From assembly GCA_031398055.1 (NCBI GenBank), contig JANNMS010000173.1, forward strand, positions 1-53,471: a stretch of 53,471 nt of DNA, given 5' to 3'. Origin of the DNA: M3007 sp031398055 (GTDB lineage Bacteria; Bacteroidota; Bacteroidia; Chitinophagales; Saprospiraceae). This document shows, in pieces, positions 42,651-50,032 of this stretch. The notes under the pieces were generated by a model. The model saw only the letters and a program-made list of their open reading frames with translations. It did no database searches and was not told the DNA's origin. Made by a program: the position numbers and the translations under genes. The stretch's first letter is position 1. Each line of letters opens with the position of its first letter.

Positions 42651-43978
42651 AAATAGGTGCGTTTGAACTTGACGACGGTGCGCTGAAAATTTTCGTCTTC
42701 CCGGTGCGGGTCGGCATCGGCGAGGACGATGTGGTAATCGGGCAAAAGCGAAATGCTGCACGGCCAATCGATCTCTTCCCACATACATGGCCGGAGCAAA
42801 ATGGGGATGATTTCGGCAGTGCCGCTCTTGCATTGATCCAAAATCAATTGAAATTCTTCGGCCATCACCGCATCGTCCGAGAGGTAGTCCGGGCTGATGA
42901 GCAACATAAAATGGGTGGCCGATTTGACCCGTTTTTCGATGGCATCGCGCATATTTTGCCCCGGTTCGAGCAAGTTCCGGTTCCAGATTTGCAGGTTCGG
43001 GTGGCTCAAACGCAGCGGGTGGAAATATTTCACGAGTTTTTCACCGTATTTGCTGTCGGACGGGGCGAAGGAAATGAACAGGTTTTCGGCTTCGTTTTGG
43101 GTGGTCAGTTGCGAAACTTTTTGGGCAAACGAAGCCATCGCGTCGTCCACGAAAATGAAGTTGAACTGCTCCTCCAAAAAGTCGCGGGTGATGTCCGTGA
43201 TTGGGTAATTATCGGTTTGCGGCGAGACGGTGAGGTTGTGGTCGTCCAATTTCAGGGATTTCAAAAGGAGGCGGAACTGCCAATTTTCCAAATTGAAACC
43301 AAAAAAAAGGTAGCTGTTTTCGCGGTCGAACAGGTTCAAAATGCTGTCCGGGATGGGTGGGTCGCGGCGGACGACCTTTTCGATAAAATCCATTTCGTCG
43401 GTTTCGGAAAGCACGAACGACTCGCGGTTGTCTGCCGAACCGAGCAAATTGATGACCAGCGGGCGTTTCACGCTGATTTGCTCGACGGGCGGGAGGCGGG
43501 TCTGGCTGCCGCGGTGGCTTTCGGAGGTCAGATTGAAATTGTAGGTAAAAACCATCGGCTCGCGCCCGGCCTGCCGGAGTGCGCGGACGATAAAATCGTC
43601 GGGCGTGGTGGAAACAAAAACGCGGACTGGCAATTTCGCCAAGTCGTGGTAGATGGGCGGAGTTTCCATTTCGGCACATTTCAGGACGAAGCGTTCGACA
43701 AATTTTGTCAAATCAGTTCGGTCAAAACCGGGCATCCGGAGATAATGCTGGGCGATGTAATTGAGGTTGCGTTTTTCGTTTTGGTCAAAACGGACGCCCT
43801 GATTTTCAAGTTCTTTGGAAAGTTGGATGGAAAGCCATTCCAACATCGGAATGATTCCCTCGCTGGTTTGCACCGTGCCTATCCGAGGGCCAAGCATCAA
43901 AATGCAGCGTTTCCGGCGAAATCCGGCAAGCAAGTTTTCCCAATTCAATGTTCGATTCGCGTCATGGTATTTATTCAT
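42647..43978 (-). CDS. SIR2-like/TIR fusion, first gene of the STAND cluster
   Basis: A 443-residue protein joining two NAD-related folds. The N-terminal domain (1 to about 285) is SIR2-like: CILMLGPRIGT (25-35) replaces the usual GAGIS loop, VFVSTTPDDFIVRAL matches the TTNYD segment, and PLVINLLGSADN sits where most members have LHG. The active-site His therefore seems to be Leu. The C-terminal domain (298-443) is TIR: NLFISFAPSDSKYGEKL, IWNRNLLEPGQNM, HFMLLISPDYLSDDAVMAEE. Glu374/Glu375 is where TIR NADases have their catalytic Glu. No signal or membrane helix is visible. It overlaps nSTAND1 by 4 bp and has its own promoter-like element. The predicted role is a cytosolic effector that degrades NAD or makes a signal from it; TIR activity is more likely than SIR2 activity. 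Confidence 0.85.
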   Translation of the reverse strand: MNKYHDANRTLNWENLLAGFRRKRCILMLGPRIGTVQTSEGIIPMLEWLSIQLSKELENQGVRFDQNEKRNLNYIAQHYLRMPGFDRTDLTKFVERFVLKCAEMETPPIYHDLAKLPVRVFVSTTPDDFIVRALRQAGREPMVFTYNFNLTSESHRGSQTRLPPVEQISVKRPLVINLLGSADNRESFVLSETDEMDFIEKVVRRDPPIPDSILNLFDRENSYLFFGFNLENWQFRLLLKSLKLDDHNLTVSPQTDNYPITDITRDFLEEQFNFIFVDDAMASFAQKVSQLTTQNEAENLFISFAPSDSKYGEKLVKYFHPLRLSHPNLQIWNRNLLEPGQNMRDAIEKRVKSATHFMLLISPDYLSDDAVMAEEFQLILDQCKSGTAEIIPILLRPCMWEEIDWPCSISLLPDYHIVLADADPHREDENFQRTVVKFKRTYL

Positions 43979-44002
43979 TTTGCGTTTGATTGAATTAGGG
44001 TT

Positions 44003-44032
44003 CAAATATATTGAAGAAAATCAATCTTCCAA
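44003..44032 (-). promoter_or_regulatory. putative promoter of the SIR2-TIR/nSTAND1/WD40 operon
   Basis: On the minus strand, TTG (44032-44030) and TATATTTG (44010-44003) are 19 bp apart, an excellent fit to the Bacteroidota TTG-N19-TAnnTTTG consensus. It overlaps the last codons and stop of the NMNAT-Nudix gene and would start transcription about 20 nt before the SIR2-TIR ATG. The three genes could thus be expressed without the upstream one. Confidence 0.6.
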
Positions 44033-44911
44033 AAAAACCTTCATCAAATCAAAAAGTACCCGGTGCTCGGCCACGAACAAACCGGGCTGCAAATTTTCGA
44101 CATCAAACCAGCGCAATTCCGCAATGTCATCGTCCGGTTCCGGCTCGCCCTCAATTAATTCGCAGACATAAAAATGCGTCATCACCGAATCGCTGCTGCC
44201 GCGGTACCGCCAATCGTCAATTTTCGCCGAGCCGATGTACATCAAATCGTGGATTTCGAGCGGGCCACATTCTTCAAAAAGTTCGCGGAGCGCGGCCATT
44301 TCATAACTTTCGTCGTCCGGGTCGGCGAAACCGCCGGGAAACCTGAACTTCGTTTCGTTCGGTTTTCGCGCCAGCAAAACTTCTTTGAAATCATTTTTAA
44401 AAACCGCAACATCTACCGTCGGATAAACCGTCGGGAAACGCCGGAACGTGGAATACATCATCCCGGCGCGAAAATCGAGGGGCGAAACGACCTCGGCCTC
44501 GTCGTGCTCGATCAAATTTTCGATAAATTCTTCGGGCGTGTCGTTGGTTTCGGTTTCGTATTTTCCAGAATATCGGGCGATAAAATTCTCGGTCGTGCCG
44601 TACAAAACCACCTTGCCCGTCGGTTTCATTTCCATGATCCGGCGGTCGAGTTCCTGCGACCAAATCCGGTCGTCGGGCAAATCCTCGATGTCTTCGACCT
44701 CGATTTTTTCTTTGAATTTTTTCAAAAACATCTGCCAGCGAAACTCAAAATCAATCGGGTTGACGTCGCTCGGCGCGGGGTTCGAACCCAAAAACACAAT
44801 CACGCGCTCGTGTTTTGCCAGTATTTTTTTGAAAAATTTCAGATGGAGCGGGTTCAAGTCAAACACTTGATACCGCCCGATGACCACACCTGTTCCTGAT
44901 TTTTTTGCCAT
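44021..44911 (-). CDS. NMN adenylyltransferase-like / Nudix (ADP-ribose pyrophosphatase) fusion
   Basis: A 296-residue protein with the layout of bifunctional NadM-Nudix enzymes such as cyanobacterial slr0787, which make NAD from NMN and also cleave ADP-ribose. The N-terminal nucleotidyltransferase-like domain (1 to about 150) opens GTGVVIGRYQVFDLNPLH; the HxGH motif expected after GRFQ is not intact. VSPLDFRAGM stands where SSTxIR is normal, so this half may be inactive or altered. The Nudix half has box GGFADPDDESYEMAALRELF then EECG, with one extra residue before the first Glu but REL-EE present. It lies 42 bp upstream of SIR2-TIR on the same strand, so read-through is possible. Substrate assignment is inference from family architecture. 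Confidence 0.85.
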   Translation of the reverse strand: MAKKSGTGVVIGRYQVFDLNPLHLKFFKKILAKHERVIVFLGSNPAPSDVNPIDFEFRWQMFLKKFKEKIEVEDIEDLPDDRIWSQELDRRIMEMKPTGKVVLYGTTENFIARYSGKYETETNDTPEEFIENLIEHDEAEVVSPLDFRAGMMYSTFRRFPTVYPTVDVAVFKNDFKEVLLARKPNETKFRFPGGFADPDDESYEMAALRELFEECGPLEIHDLMYIGSAKIDDWRYRGSSDSVMTHFYVCELIEGEPEPDDDIAELRWFDVENLQPGLFVAEHRVLFDLMKVFLED

Positions 44912-45204
44912 ATTTTTAATTGTCCTTCAAATTTTGGGGCGGCAAACTTAATTTAGGAAAATTGAAAAATTTTCGAAATTTCTGCCAGATTGGAAAGTGG
45001 CCAAAATGAAATAGCAGATTGGTTTTGTTTTAAAAGATACGGTAATAATTTAGGCGTTTTTAGATATTTTAGAAATAAAAGTTTACGGGCAAGATTTTGT
45101 GGTTCGAGTGGTTTGTTTTTATGTTTGTCCGCTCACTTCTTTTAATCCCCAAAACTTTCATGGCTTAACCACTTTTTTTTCACAACCATCAAATTTCTTT
45201 CTTT
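44912..45204. other. divergent intergenic region
   Basis: These 293 bp are AT-rich with no gene. A weak plus-strand promoter candidate is TTG (45025-45027) with TAATTTAG (45046-45053) after 18 bp. A GTG-started extension of the downstream reading frame enters from 45099 but has no ATG in frame before the signal peptide. Confidence 0.5.
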
Positions 45205-47105
45205 ATGAAACGATTTTCCTTTTCTGGCCTGATTGGCCAAGTCACCCGCACACACCCGCACACACCCGAAACGTATTAATTGCAGTTCTGTTGATTATGT
45301 TGGGTAGTAACTTGTTTGGGCAGGCAGGTACGCTTAACCACACCACGCCCTTTCCGAGTACCAACCCGCTTGCCCCTACTTGCCACCAATTCGATGTCAA
45401 TTGGGTCAACTTGCAGTTCCTCACCGCAAAAAGGTACAACATTGAAATTTTCTTAAATGGTGGCTGCATCAATACTGCGGCAACTTTGGCCTCAATTCCC
45501 GCAGAATTTCAAGGCCTAACCCCACAAGGTCAACCAATGATAACCTTTCCAACCACGAGCAGTATCCGAATCAATAGGATTTCAAGTACTGCGTTTACGA
45601 TATCTGGCAATTCGTTGCCACTGATGACCATTTTTTATGAGGCAGCACCTGGCTCAACAGTGAGTACGAGCCTTATCTTTAACACATTCAGGAATGCTGC
45701 GAATCAAAATTATACGATTGGGAACAACGGCTTTCCATTCAATTTTACGATGCCCGCAGCCCTGAACCTGGGCGGTTTTGTCAAAAAAACCAACCCCTCC
45801 ACCCCGTGCACCACCTTTCCTCAAATCCCAAACAATGGAATTAGTGGGGTCACGGTAAATATCACCGCATCTCCCAATCCTTCACAATGCACCCAATTTA
45901 TGAGTCCTGCCAGTCAACTTTTTTTGGATGGGAATTATCAGTTTGCAGTTCCTCCCAGATTCAACTACTCAATAACACCCAGTAAAATGGGCACAGATTG
46001 GTGCTGTGGCATCGAGACGGATGATGTAAACAATGCCAGAGAAATTTATAATGATTTATTTGATGGTACTCCTTATGGTACATACCCGCTGTACCAAGTT
46101 TTGGCCTCAGATTTTGTACCAGATAATATGATTACCATTGCAGACATTGCATTTATGAACCGCTGTCTTCTTGAAATTTTCGATCCAGGAACAAGCCTTT
46201 TTGCAACATCTTCGATGTGGCGTTTCATTCCTGCTTTGACGTACAGCCAGAATGACCCATGGAATATTTCTTTCAATTTGGCCACGCTTCCCAACTCAAT
46301 TGCTACTGGCGTTTTAAATTCAAATTCACCCAGCAACGATTTTATTGGCGTAAAAAGAGGCGACCTTGACCAAAATTGCAGTGAATGTGGCAACAATTTT
46401 AATGGCGGAAGCGAAGATCGGGGCGAGGGTTCCTTGTCAACATTTTTTATAAAAGATCAAGCAGTTGAAACAGGCCAAGAAATCTTGTTGCCCGTTTATT
46501 TTTCTGAAACCTCCGGTTTTGCTGTTTTGAAAACAGAACTGACTTTCAACACGGATTATCTTGAAATAACAGGAGTTGAAAAAGGTGTTTTGAGCAATGA
46601 ATATGGTGGGTTTGAAATAAACGGAGATGGAAATTCACTGCTCCAAACCTATTTCAACTTGATTCCGGGCGGCGAGGACTTAAAAACAGGCGAAATTGCC
46701 TATTTTATTAAGGCTCTTGCAAAACAAAGTTCACCTACTTTGAATGGCTTGGTTTCCCAAAAATCAAATGCCGTGGACAATACCTTGTTTACTTTGGACG
46801 GCGATTTCCGTTCTTCCCTCAAATTTGAAATTCAAAATAATGCCCCGGAACGGTTCCGCGTTCAATTTGTCGGAAAAAACCCGGTGGAGTCTTCCTCAAA
46901 TATTTTGATTGAACTACCCGAAGCCAGTCAAGTTGAGGCCACGTTATTTTCCCAAGCAGGTCAAATTTCATGGAATATCAATGAAAACAAGGACAAAGGA
47001 ATCAGCCTGATTTCTATACCAGATTTTCCAAAACAATCGGGTATTTATACTTTGATTGTAAAATCCCAGTTCGGGCAGAAAATCTTTAGGCTCACTAAGA
47101 TTTGA
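45205..47105 (+). CDS. secreted cohesin-like/T9SS protein, out of frame at a 10-bp repeat
   Basis: A surface protein of about 640 residues. The only plausible start, ATG 45205 (MKRFSFSGLIGQVTRTHPHT), runs into a stop after 24 codons. The hydrophobic signal core NVLIAVLLIMLGSNLFGQ and the remaining 600 residues are in another frame. The switch point is the tandem repeat at 45243-45268; adding one 10-bp unit would join MKRFSF... to ...PAHTRNVLIAVLL in one frame. The mature part contains a cohesin-like beta domain (VETGQEILLPVYFSETSGFA), the dockerin-like pattern VKRGDLDQNCSECG, and a T9SS type A-like end (GIYTLIVKSQFGQKIFRLTK). As written the gene is off, so it is phase-variable, recently broken or miscounted in assembly. 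It is followed by a terminator. Confidence 0.75.
45243..45268 (+). repeat. 10-bp tandem repeat CACCCGCACA, 2.6 copies, in the signal-peptide region
   Basis: Two perfect copies of CACCCGCACA and the partial CACCCG follow one another. Because 10 is not a multiple of 3, each gain or loss changes the frame between the start codon and the signal-peptide core. The present count gives a stop; one more copy gives a full-length secreted protein. Confidence 0.9.
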
Positions 47106-47126
47106 ATATAAGAAGATGACATTTTT

Positions 47127-47162
47127 GGGAAGAACGGCCGTTGCACGTTCTTCCCTTTTTTT
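47127..47162 (+). terminator. intrinsic terminator after the cohesin-like gene
   Basis: GGGAAGAACG (47127-47136) and CGTTCTTCCC (47146-47155) form a perfect 10-bp stem with a 9-nt loop and a run of seven T. Confidence 0.92.
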
Positions 47163-47192
47163 CGTTTTTTAAATCATCTAAATAGTAGTCCT

Positions 47193-49919
47193 ATGAAAAA
47201 ATTATTGTTTTTCGTTTTAGCCTTAAATTTGAATCAATTGGTGGGGCAAGCGTTTTATTATGTAAAATTTGAGGACGGAGGCATTGATTCATATCTTGGA
47301 ATTTTTGACCCAACGAACTGTAAAGACTCAACAATAACAAAATTAACCTATGAACCAGACATAACCGAGGGGTTTTTTAGTGATATTGCAATTGCCCCAA
47401 ACAACAAACTGTATTGTATTTTGCAAACATCAGCACCAACTTTTGGGCAGTATATTGCAATCATAAATCCTGCAACAGGGCTGACCACCCGAATTGCTCA
47501 ATTACCTTTGGACAAACCAATGAATTCGCTGGTATGCGATAAGGAGGGTATCTTATTCGGGGCGGGAAGAGCGCTTTTCAAATTTAATCCGGCAACAGAT
47601 GATTTGATATTATATCCAGATTGGTCTTTTATCCCGGGCGGCGACCTGACTTTTTACAAGGGTAAATTATATTTTGTAACTTTGGAAAGTACATTGGTGG
47701 AAGTAAACCTTGACGACCCAGTGAACAGTCTGGTGAAATTTGGATGGAATTTCTTGCCAGATAATGATTTAATCGCATTTGGAATTACTACGCATGTTTA
47801 TTCATGCGATTCAGCCTCTTTATTTCTTACGGTTTCAAACAATGTTGATATCGATAGAATTTACACCCTCAACTTTGAAAAACAAACCGTAACCTTCCTT
47901 TGTAATTCTCCTGGAATCATCCAAGGTTCTGCTTCCCCAACCGAATTTTTAGCCTCCGACTGCACCCCCCACCTCGACCTCGACACCGACAACAGTTCGC
48001 TCCAAACCGGAAAGGATTTTCGCGCCACACCATCCTGCACCGGGCAGTCCATGAAAATCGCCGATGCAGATGCCACGCTGGTTTCCGGGTTCAAAATAGA
48101 TTCGGTACGGGTGGATTTGTTGCCGCTCGTGCCAGATTTGGGTGCCGAAAATTTGACCGGCAGCGGCCTGCCCGGCATTTCGATAAATGGAAATGGGACG
48201 CACAACTTGTTGTTTGTCAATGATATGGGCGCGGCGAAGGACTCGGATTTCGCGCAGGTTTTGCAAAAAACCCAATGGCAAAACACGGCTGCCCCGCCCA
48301 CTCCGGGCACTCGAAAAGTGCAGGTCGTCGTGTTTTCAACAGGCGGCAATTCGGACACGGCGTTTGCTTTCATCCCTGTTTCTCCGGTTATTTCGACCGT
48401 TCAAACCTTCGACCGCTGCCCCGGCGACTCCGTTTTGGTCGGGAACCATGTTTACAATCAAAACGGCATTTTTCAGGACACTCTTTCGGCTGCGAACGGT
48501 TGCGACAGTTTGGTTTCCACGACCCTCAACATTTTGCCCACGACAAAATCCGAACTCAATTTGACGGCCTGCTTCGGCGGTTTTGCAAATTTCAACGGCA
48601 CACAAATTCCCGCCGGGACGAGCCAAAATTTCACGTTGAAAAGCACCGCAACTGGCTGTGATTCAATCGTTTCGGTAAATGTTTCGGCCGTCCAGCCCGT
48701 TTTTTCGAGCCAAAATCTGACGGCTTGCGCGGGCGGTTTTGCAAATTTCAACGGCACTCAAATTCCCGCTGGGACGAGCCAAGATTTCACTTTGAAAAGC
48801 ACCGTAACTGGCTGTGATTCAATCATTTCGGTCAATGTTGCAGCCGTCCAACCCGTTTTTTCGACCCAAAATTTGACGGCCTGCGCGGGCGGTTTTGCAA
48901 ATTTCAACGGAACACAAATTCCCGCCGGAACGAGCCAAAATTTCACCTTGCAAAGTGCCGCAACTGGCTGTGACTCAATCGTTTCCGTAAATGTTTCGGC
49001 ACTGCCCGTCAAAAACTCGAACCAAAATTTTACAGTCTGTCCCAGCAAAAAACTGGTTTTCAACGGCATTGAAATTTCGGCTGGCGACAGCATGGTTTTT
49101 CAGTTGACGACTTCGGAAGGCTGCGATTCGCTAGTCACGGTTGTTGTCGAAAGCTCGCCCGACCTGTTTTTTCAATTGGCTACCGAAAACTCGTGCAAAA
49201 ACAAGCCGACCGGGAGCGTTTCTGGGTTTGATTTTTTGGGTGGGCTGCCACCGCTCCAATTTGCATTGAACGGTTCAAACTATTCAGGTTCAACAACTTA
49301 TGGAAATTTACCAGTCGGGGCGCACACATTTTCGGTTGGCGACGCGGCGGGTTGTTTTTTTGAAAAAGATGTTTTTATCGAAAGTTTTCCACCCCTGGAA
49401 ATTGAAATTTCAGATGCCGTTTTGCCTTGCGACAATTCCGGGACGGTGCTTGCCCCGGTGTTTTTTGGCGACACGACGGGTCTGGTTTTGTTTTGGTCAA
49501 ATGGCGCGCAAACACCTGAAATTCAAGTATTTGAAGCTGGAAAAATAAAACTGGAAGCATCCAACCGTTGCGAAACTTTGACCAAAGAAATCGAAGTTGC
49601 CTTGACCGACAGCATCAGTTTTGAAAAATTGCTTTTTGTGCCCAACGTGTTTTCGGCAGCGGCAAACTTGCCGGGCAACGACGTTTTTCGGGCGTTCCCA
49701 GCCACCGATTTGACGATTTTGGAATATCAAATGGATATTTATGACCGCTGGGGCGAGCATATTTTCACCACAAAAAAAATCGAAGAAGGTTGGAACGGTT
49801 TTCAGCGAAAAAAACAAATTCTGCCGGGCGTTTTTGCTTGGGTGCTGAAAATGAAAACGGAGGTTTGTGGGCAAGTTATCGAGATGAAAAGGCAAGGAGA
49901 TGTTTTGCTCATGGATTAG
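47193..49919 (+). CDS. large secreted protein with gliding-motility/T9SS type B C-terminal domain
   Basis: A 908-residue exported protein with signal peptide MKKLLFFVLALNLNQLVGQ. Residues about 20-250 form a propeller-like domain (YLGIFDPTNCKDSTITKLTY, LYCILQTSAPTFGQYIAIIN). Residues about 250-430 are of unknown fold. Three near-identical 52-residue repeats follow (LTACAGGFANFNGTQIPAGT, NFTLKSTATGCDSIVSVNV), with degenerate copies on each side. Next is an SprB-like segment (GGLPPLQFALNGSNYSGSTT). The last 95 residues (FVPNVFSAAANLPGNDVFRA, YDRWGEHIFTTKKIEEGWNG) are the gliding motility-associated, T9SS type B sorting domain. The first 750 bp are more AT-rich than the rest. It probably acts at the cell surface as an adhesin. 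Confidence 0.9.
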   Translation: MKKLLFFVLALNLNQLVGQAFYYVKFEDGGIDSYLGIFDPTNCKDSTITKLTYEPDITEGFFSDIAIAPNNKLYCILQTSAPTFGQYIAIINPATGLTTRIAQLPLDKPMNSLVCDKEGILFGAGRALFKFNPATDDLILYPDWSFIPGGDLTFYKGKLYFVTLESTLVEVNLDDPVNSLVKFGWNFLPDNDLIAFGITTHVYSCDSASLFLTVSNNVDIDRIYTLNFEKQTVTFLCNSPGIIQGSASPTEFLASDCTPHLDLDTDNSSLQTGKDFRATPSCTGQSMKIADADATLVSGFKIDSVRVDLLPLVPDLGAENLTGSGLPGISINGNGTHNLLFVNDMGAAKDSDFAQVLQKTQWQNTAAPPTPGTRKVQVVVFSTGGNSDTAFAFIPVSPVISTVQTFDRCPGDSVLVGNHVYNQNGIFQDTLSAANGCDSLVSTTLNILPTTKSELNLTACFGGFANFNGTQIPAGTSQNFTLKSTATGCDSIVSVNVSAVQPVFSSQNLTACAGGFANFNGTQIPAGTSQDFTLKSTVTGCDSIISVNVAAVQPVFSTQNLTACAGGFANFNGTQIPAGTSQNFTLQSAATGCDSIVSVNVSALPVKNSNQNFTVCPSKKLVFNGIEISAGDSMVFQLTTSEGCDSLVTVVVESSPDLFFQLATENSCKNKPTGSVSGFDFLGGLPPLQFALNGSNYSGSTTYGNLPVGAHTFSVGDAAGCFFEKDVFIESFPPLEIEISDAVLPCDNSGTVLAPVFFGDTTGLVLFWSNGAQTPEIQVFEAGKIKLEASNRCETLTKEIEVALTDSISFEKLLFVPNVFSAAANLPGNDVFRAFPATDLTILEYQMDIYDRWGEHIFTTKKIEEGWNGFQRKKQILPGVFAWVLKMKTEVCGQVIEMKRQGDVLLMD
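48561..49028 (+). repeat. three 156-bp tandem coding repeats
   Basis: TTGACGGCCTGC-type starts recur at 48561, 48717 and 48873, exactly 156 bp apart. The copies encode 52-residue units with GGFANFNGTQIPAGTSQ almost unchanged and match closely at DNA level too. Copy number is likely variable between strains. Confidence 0.88.
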
Positions 49920-50032
49920 AATAAACATCCTCATTTTCTTAAAAAACTCAACCAACACGAACCATTTCATTTTGAACCTGTTTACATTTGCACTTGGATT
50001 CAATCTAAATCACACAGCAATAAAAAGTAGAA

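Noticed and set aside
45099..45204. GTG-started extension giving one uninterrupted 668-residue frame for the cohesin-like protein
   Set aside because: The extra 35 residues (VVCFYVCPLTSFNPQ...) are not signal-like, and a far better signal peptide starts at ATG 45205 in the alternative frame; a frameshift at the 10-bp repeat explains the data better.
48561..49028. CRISPR-like array
   Set aside because: The units are 156 bp, in frame and protein-coding, without spacers.
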